From the NCBI GenBank assembly GCA_024276495.1, contig JAJRXC010000091.1, positions 17,618 through 81,617 on the forward strand: 64,000 nucleotides of DNA, in the 5' to 3' direction. The notes beneath the pieces were generated by a model. It saw nothing but the letters and a program-made list of their open reading frames with translations. It ran no database searches and had not been told where the DNA came from. The DNA comes from Actinomycetes bacterium (GTDB lineage Bacteria > Actinomycetota > Acidimicrobiia > Acidimicrobiales > Aldehydirespiratoraceae). Made by a program: the position numbers and the translations under genes. This document shows, one piece after another, positions 26,377 through 34,439 of this stretch. Every line of letters starts with the position of its first letter. Position 1 is the first letter of the stretch.

Positions 26377-26825
26377 GTCGTCAGTGTGGCACGACGCCGG
26401 GGTTCGATCGCGTTGACGTAGTCGGCGAGCCGAGCGGCGATCTCGATGGGCGCGTCGGGGTCGGGCGGCTCCCAGACCTCGGAGATCCGCCGCCACCTGT
26501 CCGCGCCGAGAAACACACCGGCGACGGCGTCGGGCCCGAGGGCCCGTTGCCACGACGGCGCCCCGTCGAGCCGGTCGAGGACGGCCTGGTTGTCGGCCAC
26601 GTCTCGATGTTCGGCATGGAACCCGATCTCGAGCGCCGCGTCCCCGTCGATCCGGATCAGCTGCGCCTCATAGTGCTCGCGGGCAGGGTTTTCGCGGGCA
26701 GGGTGCTGGGCCGGTTCGAACCAGACCTTCAACCCTCGTCGATGCCGGCTCGAACGGATCTCGCCGTGGTCGTCGACGAAACCTTCGAACGCGTCGAGGA
26801 CGTGCTCGAAGAACGTACGGTCCAT
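26373..26825 (-). CDS. Hypothetical protein in nucleotidase operon
   Basis: 150 residues, not recognised. It opens MDRTFFEHVLDAFEGFVDDH and has a hydrophilic alpha/beta composition; SRHRRGLKVWFEPAQ and YEAQLIRIDGDAALEIGFHA look like strands, followed by helices (AVLDRLDGAPSWQRALGP). It has no signal or membrane segment. It sits 1 bp after the PPOX gene and overlaps the HAD-IG nucleotidase by four bases, the middle of a three-gene operon. The tight coupling to a 5'-nucleotidase suggests a shared pathway, but nothing in the protein identifies it. Confidence 0.6.
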   Translation of the reverse strand: MDRTFFEHVLDAFEGFVDDHGEIRSSRHRRGLKVWFEPAQHPARENPAREHYEAQLIRIDGDAALEIGFHAEHRDVADNQAVLDRLDGAPSWQRALGPDAVAGVFLGADRWRRISEVWEPPDPDAPIEIAARLADYVNAIEPRRRATLTT

Positions 26826-26826
26826 G

Positions 26827-27243
26827 TCAGTGGATCTGGCCCGTCACCGACTGGGGACGGAGTCGGATCACGCGCCGCTTCTCGGCGACCATGGCGCGGC
26901 GGAACTCGTCCCAGTCGTCGTGTTCACCGGCGACGGCCCGATAGAGCGCGATCAACTCTTCGACCGTCGAATCGTCGGGGGCCTCGGCGACCGGTGACAG
27001 CTCGGCGAGCGCGTCGATCGAGACATAGGACCACGACGGCGGATCGGTGAGGTGGAACACGACCCGGTTGTCGCGGGCGATGTTGCGGGTCTTGGCCCGG
27101 TCGTCGGTGACCGACACGTCGATCCGACCGTCGATCACCGCGAACGCGACGTCGGAGCTCTGGGCTCGCCCGTCGCGCCGCAACGTGATGAGGACACCAT
27201 TGCGGCGCCCGGTGGCCCAGGTGAGGGCCTCGTCGATGTCCAT
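26827..27243 (-). CDS. PPOX class F420/FMN-dependent protein
   Basis: 138-residue split-barrel flavin-binding protein. NGVLITLRRDGRAQSSDVAF, TDDRAKTRNIARDNRVVFHL and WSYVSIDALAELSP follow the PPOX (pyridoxamine phosphate oxidase-like) barrel strands. In actinobacteria this short form normally binds F420. EEKRRVIRLRPQSVTGQ-like sequence ends the barrel. Start ATG at 27243; a TAGACC box ends seven bases upstream and a GAGGGA motif also abuts the ATG. First gene of the operon with the unknown protein and the HAD-IG nucleotidase. Substrate unknown. Confidence 0.82.
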   Translation of the reverse strand: MDIDEALTWATGRRNGVLITLRRDGRAQSSDVAFAVIDGRIDVSVTDDRAKTRNIARDNRVVFHLTDPPSWSYVSIDALAELSPVAEAPDDSTVEELIALYRAVAGEHDDWDEFRRAMVAEKRRVIRLRPQSVTGQIH

Positions 27244-27284
27244 TCCCTCGGGTCTACCACCCGGGTGCGGCGGCCGAAACCGCT

Positions 27285-28526
27285 TCACGGCCCGGATGTC
27301 GCGTCGAGCGCGGTGGGCCGGACGAGGCTCGGGATGCCCTCGGCGCGGTCGAGCAGCGATGCCCGGGCGACCGCCGACCGGCCCCACCGGCCCCGGATGT
27401 CGTCGACCATCCGGTCGAGCTCGTCGGTGGCCCGGCCATCGTCGGGGAAGCGCAGGGCCAACTGGACGGCGTCGGGCCGGCCGAGGCGGGAGAGCGTGAT
27501 GCCGACCAGGGTGCAGCCCACCCGGCCGAGGTGGCCGCCGGGGCCGTGGGGTCCGTCGATCAGGTCGAGGAGGAGCTCGTCGGCGGTGCGGGTGAGGAGC
27601 TCGGTTTGTTGCGAGGGCTCGGACAGGGTACGGGAGCGGCTCTCGTGGCGCATCTCCGCGGAGCGGTAGCGCACGGTGACGGTGTGGGCGACCCGGTCGG
27701 CGGTGCGCAGCCGGGCCGCGACCTTCTCGGTCAGGGCGAGAACCTCCCGGCGGAGCTCGGCGCGGGTGCGGATTCGTCGACCCAGGGCCCGCTGGGCACC
27801 CATCGATCGATCGCGTCGCCGGGCGTCGACCGGACGGGGATCGAGGTTGTGGGCCAGATCGCGCAGATGCCGACCGGCATGGGGACCGAGGTATCCCTGC
27901 AGGTCGGCCCGTCCACTCGCCGCGAGGTCTCCCACGGTGTCGATGCCGTGGTCGTGGAGCTTCGCGGCAGTGACCGGCCCCACCCCCCACAGCACCTCGA
28001 CCGGGAGCGGGTGGAGGAAGTCGAGCTCCCGGCCCGGGTCGACGTGGCGAATCCCATCGGGTTTCGCCTGGGCGCTCGCGACCTTCGCCAGGAACTTGGT
28101 GCGGGCGACGCCCACCGACAGCGGAAGCCCGACATCGACGAGCACCCGGGTACGGAGTTGCGCTGCGATCTGTGGCGCCGGCCCGAAGAGGTGCTCGGCC
28201 CCGCCGACCTCCAGGAACGCCTCGTCGATCGAGATGGGTTCGACGAACGGGGTGATGTCGCGGAAGCGCTCGAAGACCGCGGCCGAGGCTTCGGCGTAGG
28301 CGTCCATCCGCGGCTCGACGAACACCGCGGTCGGACACAACATCTGCGCCTGTGCGCCGTTCATCGCCGACCGGACCCCGCAGCGCCTGGCCTCGTAGCT
28401 CGCGGCCAGGACGACACCACCGCCGACGATGACCGGTCGTCCCCGGAGCCGGGGCTGGTCGCGCTGCTCAACCGATGCGTAGAAGGCATCGAGGTCGGCA
28501 TGGAGGATCGTCGCGCTGGATGCCAT
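27285..28526 (-). CDS. dinB: DNA polymerase IV (Y family)
   Basis: 413-residue translesion polymerase. HADLDAFYASVEQRDQP contains the first metal-binding Asp and the steric-gate aromatic pair. PISIDEAFLEVGG holds the catalytic Asp-Glu. LPLSVGVARTKFLAKVASAQ then AKPDG, and VEVLWGVGPVTAAKLHDHGI (helix-hairpin-helix thumb), follow in order. Near the C-terminus QLALRF (about residues 355-360) resembles a beta-clamp-binding motif. The promoter has a TATGAT -10 six bases before the ATG and a perfect LexA palindrome just upstream, so it is probably SOS-induced and leaderless. Confidence 0.95.
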   Translation of the reverse strand: MASSATILHADLDAFYASVEQRDQPRLRGRPVIVGGGVVLAASYEARRCGVRSAMNGAQAQMLCPTAVFVEPRMDAYAEASAAVFERFRDITPFVEPISIDEAFLEVGGAEHLFGPAPQIAAQLRTRVLVDVGLPLSVGVARTKFLAKVASAQAKPDGIRHVDPGRELDFLHPLPVEVLWGVGPVTAAKLHDHGIDTVGDLAASGRADLQGYLGPHAGRHLRDLAHNLDPRPVDARRRDRSMGAQRALGRRIRTRAELRREVLALTEKVAARLRTADRVAHTVTVRYRSAEMRHESRSRTLSEPSQQTELLTRTADELLLDLIDGPHGPGGHLGRVGCTLVGITLSRLGRPDAVQLALRFPDDGRATDELDRMVDDIRGRWGRSAVARASLLDRAEGIPSLVRPTALDATSGP

Positions 28527-28532
28527 CTCCGC

Positions 28533-28538
28533 ATCATA
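28533..28538 (-). promoter_or_regulatory. dinB -10 box TATGAT (leaderless)
   Basis: TATGAT on the minus strand differs from the consensus TATAAT at one position and ends exactly six bases before the dinB ATG. The LexA site begins 3 bp upstream. Confidence 0.7.
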
Positions 28539-28541
28539 GGG

Positions 28542-28555
28542 CGAACAGATGTTCG
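28542..28555. promoter_or_regulatory. LexA-binding SOS box at dinB
   Basis: CGAACAGATGTTCG is a perfect palindrome of the CGAAC-N4-GTTCG form bound by LexA in Gram-positive bacteria and actinobacteria. It lies in the -10/-35 spacer of dinB, where binding would block polymerase. It is also upstream of the divergent gene at 28603, but outside that gene's core promoter. Confidence 0.85.
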
Positions 28556-28591
28556 TCTCCAGTCGAACGCCGCGGTGTGCCGGCGGCCGGG

Positions 28592-28597
28592 CAGACT
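28592..28597 (+). promoter_or_regulatory. -10-like CAGACT, leaderless start at 28603
   Basis: CAGACT ends five bases before the ATG at 28603; no ribosome-binding site is present. Confidence 0.5.
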
Positions 28598-28602
28598 GCG
28601 AG

Positions 28603-29154
28603 ATGGCAACCCGTCGATACGGAACGATCGTCCGTCATCTCACCGACGATCCCGAGACCGCGGTCGAGTTGGCAGCGAAGCTGCCCGACGACGTCCTGCA
28701 CCATCTCGCCGAGGCGCTGGCCGACGAGGCCCGCAGACGGGCGATCGCGAGCGGCGACCACGCGGCCCTCATCGCCGAGACCTTCGACACGGGATTCTCG
28801 CGCGACGGACTGGGCGCCGATCCGTGGATCGAAGGGCAGGTCGTCGTCTGTCCGGGCGCCATGGTCGCGAAGAGTCGCACCAACCACCGGTGTCGTTTCG
28901 TGAGCGTCGACGACGTCTGGATCTGGGAGTCGCTCGAGCTCATCGAGGAGGAGAAACGTTCGAACCCGGGCGTCGACGACGGGTTTCGGGCGGTGGCGCT
29001 GCTCCCCATCGTCAACGGGATGCTGCTCGACGTCGTCACCGGCCGGGCCCGAGCCGGGCAACACACCGTTGACCGGGTCGTCTCCTACGCGGTTCGTCGG
29101 GGAAAGCTGGTGGAGGTGAGCCAACGCGACGTGAGCGGTCGGGGTATGAAGTGA
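28603..29154 (+). CDS. Hypothetical protein divergent from dinB
   Basis: 183 residues, not recognised. The N-terminal YGTIVRHLTDDPETAVELAA then KLPDDVLHHLAEALADEARR is helical. The centre, DPWIEGQVVVCPGAMVAKSR then HRCRFVSVDDVWIWES, has strand-like sequence with two cysteines. The end includes a repeated-strand-like LLPIVNGMLLDVVTGRARAG. There is no signal or membrane helix. It shares the 76-bp divergent region with dinB, including the LexA box about 37 bp upstream of its own -10, so a DNA-damage link is possible but unproven. Confidence 0.65.
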   Translation: MATRRYGTIVRHLTDDPETAVELAAKLPDDVLHHLAEALADEARRRAIASGDHAALIAETFDTGFSRDGLGADPWIEGQVVVCPGAMVAKSRTNHRCRFVSVDDVWIWESLELIEEEKRSNPGVDDGFRAVALLPIVNGMLLDVVTGRARAGQHTVDRVVSYAVRRGKLVEVSQRDVSGRGMK

Positions 29155-29213
29155 CCGGCCGGGCGTTGCCCGGTCAGAAGTGCCCGGCTCGGGTGGTGAG
29201 GCCGCCGAGGTGG

Positions 29214-29219
29214 CAGACT
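29214..29219 (+). promoter_or_regulatory. -10-like CAGACT, leaderless start of crotonase gene
   Basis: CAGACT ends five bases before the ATG at 29225. Confidence 0.5.
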
Positions 29220-29224
29220 CGGAC

Positions 29225-30010
29225 ATGATCGATCACGGACTCCGATTCGAATTCGACGGCGATGTCGAGCGCATCACGCTCGCCGACCCGGATCGCCGCA
29301 ATGCGCTCGGGCTCGAGCGCATGGAGTCGTTGACCGCCCATCTGCGGGCCATCGACACGTCCGCGTCCGCGTCCGTCGTCGTCATCGACGCCGAGGGACC
29401 GGCGTTCTCGGCCGGCCACGACCTCGGTGAGCTCTGCGGCATCGACCTCGAATCCTCACGGGCCGTCTTCGACGCCTGCGTCGACTTGATGACGACGATT
29501 CACGTGATCCGTCAGCCGGTCATCGCGGCGGTCGACGGGGTGGCCACCGCGGCCGGATGTCAGCTGGTCGCGTCCTGTGACCTCGCGGTGGCGACCTCGA
29601 GATCGACGTTCGCCACGCCGGGTGTCCGAATCGGGCTGTTCTGTTCGACACCGATGGTCCCGATCTCCCGGGCAGTCGGCCGCAAGCGGGCGATGCAGAT
29701 GCTGTTGACCGGCAACCCGATCGATGCCGCGACCGCGGCCGAATGGGGCCTCGTCAACATGGTCACCGCCGACGACGGACTGACCGACGCGGTCGACGCG
29801 CTCGTCGCCGACATCACCCGTTGGTCGTCGCACACGATCGCGATCGGCAAGGAGGCGTTCTACGAACAGATCGACCGCACCGAGATCGATGCCTACGACT
29901 TCACCCGGCGGGTGATGAGCGACAACGCCGTCGATGATGTCGCCCAGGAGGGCATCCGCGCCTTCCTCGACAAACGTGCGCCGCAGTGGCCCGAGTCCGC
30001 GGAGGGTTAG
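29225..30010 (+). CDS. ECHDC3-like enoyl-CoA hydratase superfamily protein
   Basis: 261-residue crotonase-fold protein. FSAGHDLGEL and GVATAAGCQLVASCDLAVAT supply the oxyanion hole; FATPGVRIGLFCSTPMVPIS and the C-terminal FYEQIDRTEIDAYDF complete the fold. From memory, the central blocks closely resemble eukaryotic ECHDC3. Both positions that carry the catalytic glutamates of true hydratases appear replaced (Gln in AAGCQL and Gly in TPGVRIG), so classical crotonyl-CoA hydration is unlikely. It may bind or hydrolyse another acyl-CoA. It is monocistronic, with its own leaderless-type promoter. Confidence 0.85.
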   Translation: MIDHGLRFEFDGDVERITLADPDRRNALGLERMESLTAHLRAIDTSASASVVVIDAEGPAFSAGHDLGELCGIDLESSRAVFDACVDLMTTIHVIRQPVIAAVDGVATAAGCQLVASCDLAVATSRSTFATPGVRIGLFCSTPMVPISRAVGRKRAMQMLLTGNPIDAATAAEWGLVNMVTADDGLTDAVDALVADITRWSSHTIAIGKEAFYEQIDRTEIDAYDFTRRVMSDNAVDDVAQEGIRAFLDKRAPQWPESAEG

Positions 30011-30140
30011 GCCGGCGCCGCGCCGACCGGCCAGGGAGCGCGACTGCCCCCGCCCCGAGGGGATGATGGTGCCGCCCGTGCTTCGACAGCACCGCGCGGT
30101 CGCATCTACGCTGCCGGCGTTGTCAGCCGGGGAGACCGTG

Positions 30141-31535
30141 ATGCGCCGTCGTCGGACAGGTTTGTTGCTCGTGTTGACCCTCGTGGCCGCCGCCTGTGGC
30201 GGCGCCGGTGTCGACGGCGAGGCGGGCACCGGAGCCGACGACGGCCGGTCGCCGGATGTGGCGGCTCCGGATCCGCCGGCCGAGACCGACGACGACACCG
30301 GCCCACCGACCGACGCAGGAGACGGAACCGACGGCTCCGAGGCGGCCCCGTTGACCGCCTCGTATCGAGGCGTCACCGAGGACAGCATCCTGGTCGGCGT
30401 CGCGATGATCGACTTCGCGCGACTCCAGGAGTTCGGGGTCGACATCGAAGGGATCGATCCGACGATCTGGGCGCCCGCGTGGGCCCAGGCCTTCAACGAA
30501 CGCGGCGGTGCCCGTGGTCGGATGATGGAGATCGTGGTGAGCACGTTCTTGCCGGTCGGCTCCACCGAGTCGGACCGGACCTGCACCGAGCTCACCCAGG
30601 ACGAGGAGGTCTTCGTCGTCCTCGGCGCGATGCTCAACGAGAACCCGTTGTGCGTCACCGAGCTCAACCAGACCGCCTATGTCGGCATGTTCGGCCTGAG
30701 CGCCGATCGTCAGGAACGGTCCATCGCCCCGTTCTTCGCGAGTGAGATGGCTGTCGATGCCCAGCGCAGAAACGCCCTGAGAGCGCTGATCGAGCAGGGC
30801 ACCTTCGACGATGTCGACCTCGGTGTCTACTGGGAAGAGGGTGACGAGAACCTGGCAACCGAGGTCGTGCTTCCCCTCCTCGACGACGCCGGCATCAATG
30901 TGGTCGAGACGGTCACCCAACTCGACTACGGCGACGACAGCGTCGCCGCGGCCGGCGCCATCGACAGCCTGTTCGCGGCGCTCGAGGGATCGGGGGCCGA
31001 CATGTACCTCAACATCAGCGGGCTCGTGCAGTTCAACCGGGCCATCGACCGCAACCGCCCGAACGTTCCCTTCGTCCTGCTCAACGGTCAGATGACCAGC
31101 GGGGCGATCATCTCCACGAGCGGCTACGACCCCGACGTGCTCGTCGACGCGATCGGGGTGACCGCAGCCAAGCCGACGCCCGACGAGTGGCGGGCCGACC
31201 CGGGCTGGCAGCAGTGTCTCGACGAGATCAATCGGTCCGGTCTCGGCGAGTTCGTGGCGCAGGAGATGAGCGACGGCCTCGTCGGCGGTCTCGGCCAGGC
31301 CTGTCAGGCGTTCCGTCTCCTCGAACACCTGTTGCTCACCGCCGACCCCGTCCTCACCCCCGACGCGCTCCGTGCCGCGGCCGACGCGACCGGCGAGCTT
31401 CGGTTGCCGGGGATGGGCGCGGGCTCGCTCGGCCCCGGGAAGTACTCCGTCGGTGATGAGGTCCGCTACTACACCTACGACCCCGGGCTCCAGATCATGG
31501 TGCCGGAGGGCGATCCGATCGTGGTGGTCGACTGA
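30141..31535 (+). CDS. ABC transporter substrate-binding lipoprotein (branched-chain amino acid type)
   Basis: 464 residues from an ATG 3 bp after a GTG, with GGGGAGA upstream. RRTGLLLVLTLVAAAC (Cys19) is a lipoprotein signal, followed by an Asp/Thr/Pro-rich linker to about residue 70. ILVGVAMIDFARLQEFGVDI, FNERGGARGRMMEIVVSTFL, DEEVFVVLGAMLNENPLCVT and VPFVLLNGQMTSGAIISTSG follow the type I periplasmic-binding fold of LivJ-like proteins. No permease or ATPase genes are adjacent, so this is an orphan or a receptor-type lipoprotein. Ligand unknown. Confidence 0.8.
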   Translation: MRRRRTGLLLVLTLVAAACGGAGVDGEAGTGADDGRSPDVAAPDPPAETDDDTGPPTDAGDGTDGSEAAPLTASYRGVTEDSILVGVAMIDFARLQEFGVDIEGIDPTIWAPAWAQAFNERGGARGRMMEIVVSTFLPVGSTESDRTCTELTQDEEVFVVLGAMLNENPLCVTELNQTAYVGMFGLSADRQERSIAPFFASEMAVDAQRRNALRALIEQGTFDDVDLGVYWEEGDENLATEVVLPLLDDAGINVVETVTQLDYGDDSVAAAGAIDSLFAALEGSGADMYLNISGLVQFNRAIDRNRPNVPFVLLNGQMTSGAIISTSGYDPDVLVDAIGVTAAKPTPDEWRADPGWQQCLDEINRSGLGEFVAQEMSDGLVGGLGQACQAFRLLEHLLLTADPVLTPDALRAAADATGELRLPGMGAGSLGPGKYSVGDEVRYYTYDPGLQIMVPEGDPIVVVD

Positions 31536-31538
31536 CGG

Positions 31539-34433
31539 TCAATCCTCGTGACCCTCGTCGAGCACGGCCGCGATGATCGAGAGGATCGCGGCGCCGTACT
31601 TCTCGACCTTGACCGGACCGATGCCGGAGACGTCGAGGAGCTCGTCGTCGTCGACCGGGCGGGTCCGGGCCAACTCGTGGAGGGTCGCGTCGCTGAACAC
31701 GACATAGGCGGGCACCCCTGCGGCTCGGGCCGTCTCGGTCCTCCATGACCTCAGCGTCTCCCGGAGTCTGGCCTCGGTGGCGCCGCCGACCTCGGGGACG
31801 TCGCGTCGGCGTCGGTTCGGTGCGGACGTGCGAGCGGGACGAAGTTCGGGTTCGGCGGTGGGATCGCGGGGCTCGTGCAGTTGCGCGACAAAGGGGGAGA
31901 CGGGTGTGTCGGCGGTGACCAGGACCCGCTTACTCGCACGGGTGATGGCCACATGGAAGATCCGGCGCTCCTCCTCGAGGTCGGCGGCGAGACGATGGGG
32001 CATGAGCCCGGCGGTGGTGTCGTGCACGATGACGTGGGGCCACTCCCGGCCCTTGACCCGGTGGATCGTCGACAGCCGGACCCCGGCCGGATCGGGCTCG
32101 CTCGCCTCCAGGTGCTCGGCCAGCCAGTCGGGAAACCGCGCCGGGTCGGGTTGCACCGCGGCCACGGCGAGCAGCGCGGCCAGGTCGTCGCCGTGGGCCG
32201 ACCGGTCGACCGAGCGGCGGCTGGCATCGAGGCGCTGATCCAGTGCCTGGCCCAGACCGATCCCGTCGCGGATCGCGGTGAGGAGGGCGCCGGTGTCGGC
32301 CCCGTCTGCGGCGAGGGCGCGGATCGTTCGGACATCGTCGACGAAATCGAGCACCTTCTGTTGGTCCCGGGCCTCCTTGAGCCGGCCGGCCAGCCGTTCG
32401 AGATCACGAGGCGAACGCTGCTCGCCGGCCCACTCGGCGAGGCGACGGCTGACCCCACGTGGTGGGCGACGGATCGCGGTGTCGATCGCCGGCCCCGGAA
32501 GGGCCTGCTCGGGAGCCACTGCCACCCTCAGCCAGGCGAGGGCACCGGAGATCCCGGTGCGTTCGAGGAAGTTCGCGTCGACCGGGGCGTTGGTCGGGAT
32601 CCCGGCTTCGGCGAGGCGCAGCATGGGTCCGAGGAGGGTGGCGTTGACCCGGGTCAACACGGCGATGTCGGCCGGTGCGACACCGGCCTCGATCAGGGTG
32701 ATGATCCGTGAGATCGTGGCGCGGAGCGGATCGCCGTCGTCGACGATCTCGAGGTCGCCGGCGAGGGCCGGGCGGCCGGGCCGGTGGACGATCTCCTTGT
32801 CGATGCGCCGCCGATTGTGGGACAGGAGCGTGGTCGCGGCGTCGACGATCGCCGGAGGGCAGCGATAGTTGATCCGAAGGTCGTGGGTGGCGCTTCCCGG
32901 GATCAGGTCGGCGAAGTCGATCAGCCACGAAGGAGACGCACCCGCGTAGCCGTAGATGGTCTGGTCGTCGTCGCCGACCGCGAAGATCTCACCGGCCGGG
33001 CCGGCCAGGAGCCGGATGAGCAGGACGTGGGCCGGGGTGAGATCCTGGAACTCGTCGACCAGGAGCACGCCGCACGATCGTCGGGCCACGGCCCGGGCCG
33101 AGGGGTCGGTGCAGAGCACCTCGATCGCACCGAGGATCTGCTCGTCGAAGTCGACGACGCCGGCTCGCCGCAGGCGGTCGCGAAACTCGGGGAGCACCTT
33201 CGCGAAGTCGCGGACATCGCCCCCGAACTCGTGTTCGACCGCGCTCGGAGACCGCAGCCCGAGGCGGGTGGCGGTGAGCGCCTCCAGCCAGACGGCGAGA
33301 GGGTCGGCCATCGCCTGGCGACGGCCGGTGACGAGATCATCGAGAACGCGACGGACTTCGCGCTCGTCGACGACCCGGGGCGGAACCCGGTCGGTCGGCG
33401 CGGCGAAGGGAGACCGGCCGGCCGTGATGGCGAGGGCCAACGAGTTGAGGGTGCGGATCTCGAGGCCGGAGAGGTCGGCGGTGCGTTGCTGCATCTCCTC
33501 TCGGGCCCGGACGTTGAACGCGAGCAGGCAGATCGTCGAGGGGTCGATGCCGCGATCCCTCACGAGGTGGCGGGCCCGTTCGGTGAGAACCCGGGTCTTT
33601 CCCGACCCGGCCGGTGCGATGATGCGGGCACCACCGCCCCCGTGGGCGACCGCGGCGAGCTGGTCGGATGCGAGCTCGGCACGCGGCGGCGCCGATCCGG
33701 TCGCGACGAGCGAGCCGCCGGCGAGATGCACGGCGGGCACCACCGGGGCGCCGAGATCGTCGCGGTCGAACCAGTCGAGGGGGCCACCGTCGACCCACGC
33801 CGGCCCCGCCGGCGTGTCGACATCGCCCGGGCCCGTCGTCCGGATCGAGGCCCCGGCGGCGACGGCACGCGAGATCGCGTCGACACTCGGCCTCTCGGGC
33901 TCGCGGCCATCGACCGAGTGGGCGAAGACGAGGTGTCGGAGGGTCTCACCCTCGAGCTCGATGTCGGGGGCGAGGTGCCAGTAGTCGACCGACAGCACGG
34001 GTTCGTGTGGGGGGAGCTCGATGTCGAGCTCGATCACGAGCCGGGTGCGCGATCGGCGGGCCTGGCGGAGCTCGATCACCGCGTCGGGCGAGCCGTCGAC
34101 GACGACGCGGGCCGCGTCGGTCCATGGTGGGGGCGGCGGCCGACCCGGCGAGACGACCACGTTGCGGGCGAGAGCAGGAGGGCCGGCGAGATGATCCCAG
34201 TCGGGTGTCAGCGCCACCGGCTCGACCCGCGGGCCCGTCGGCCGCCGGCTCGTCGACGATGTGCGCGGGGGCCACGGCGTGGGCTCGGGCGATTCGTCGC
34301 CCGCGCACCCGCGCACTTCGGCCACGCTCGTATGGCGCCCTCCGCAGTGCCCACAGCTGATCATCGTGTCGGTCCGGACATCGAACGCACCGTACGCCAG
34401 GGGGGTGACAGTCGCCGTCACCCGGCCCCGCAT
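31539..34433 (-). CDS. UvrD/Rep-type helicase with HRDC domain and long N-terminal extension
   Basis: 964 residues. Residues 27-43 hold a Cys/His cluster (CGHCGGRH...C), and about 250 residues precede the Walker A IIAPAGSGKT (to residue 280). VLLVDEFQDLTPAH is Walker B, FAVGDDDQTIYGYAGASPSW motif III, HRVKGREWPHVIVHD motif V, and RRIFHVAITRASKRVLVTAD motif VI. A C-terminal HRDC domain (about 880-960, ending DVSGIGPVKVEKYGAAIL) matches mycobacterial UvrD2. A 3'-5' DNA helicase role in repair is inferred. The first ATG is 6 bp after the MFS gene stop; a second ATG at 34364, just before the Cys cluster, is equally plausible. Confidence 0.88.
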   Translation of the reverse strand: MRGRVTATVTPLAYGAFDVRTDTMISCGHCGGRHTSVAEVRGCAGDESPEPTPWPPRTSSTSRRPTGPRVEPVALTPDWDHLAGPPALARNVVVSPGRPPPPPWTDAARVVVDGSPDAVIELRQARRSRTRLVIELDIELPPHEPVLSVDYWHLAPDIELEGETLRHLVFAHSVDGREPERPSVDAISRAVAAGASIRTTGPGDVDTPAGPAWVDGGPLDWFDRDDLGAPVVPAVHLAGGSLVATGSAPPRAELASDQLAAVAHGGGGARIIAPAGSGKTRVLTERARHLVRDRGIDPSTICLLAFNVRAREEMQQRTADLSGLEIRTLNSLALAITAGRSPFAAPTDRVPPRVVDEREVRRVLDDLVTGRRQAMADPLAVWLEALTATRLGLRSPSAVEHEFGGDVRDFAKVLPEFRDRLRRAGVVDFDEQILGAIEVLCTDPSARAVARRSCGVLLVDEFQDLTPAHVLLIRLLAGPAGEIFAVGDDDQTIYGYAGASPSWLIDFADLIPGSATHDLRINYRCPPAIVDAATTLLSHNRRRIDKEIVHRPGRPALAGDLEIVDDGDPLRATISRIITLIEAGVAPADIAVLTRVNATLLGPMLRLAEAGIPTNAPVDANFLERTGISGALAWLRVAVAPEQALPGPAIDTAIRRPPRGVSRRLAEWAGEQRSPRDLERLAGRLKEARDQQKVLDFVDDVRTIRALAADGADTGALLTAIRDGIGLGQALDQRLDASRRSVDRSAHGDDLAALLAVAAVQPDPARFPDWLAEHLEASEPDPAGVRLSTIHRVKGREWPHVIVHDTTAGLMPHRLAADLEEERRIFHVAITRASKRVLVTADTPVSPFVAQLHEPRDPTAEPELRPARTSAPNRRRRDVPEVGGATEARLRETLRSWRTETARAAGVPAYVVFSDATLHELARTRPVDDDELLDVSGIGPVKVEKYGAAILSIIAAVLDEGHED

Positions 34434-34439
34434 CCGGCG

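Noticed and set aside
26383..26388. CACACT as a leaderless promoter for the HAD-IG nucleotidase
   Set aside because: It lies inside the coding end of the upstream gene, with which the nucleotidase overlaps by GTGA; translational coupling explains the start better.
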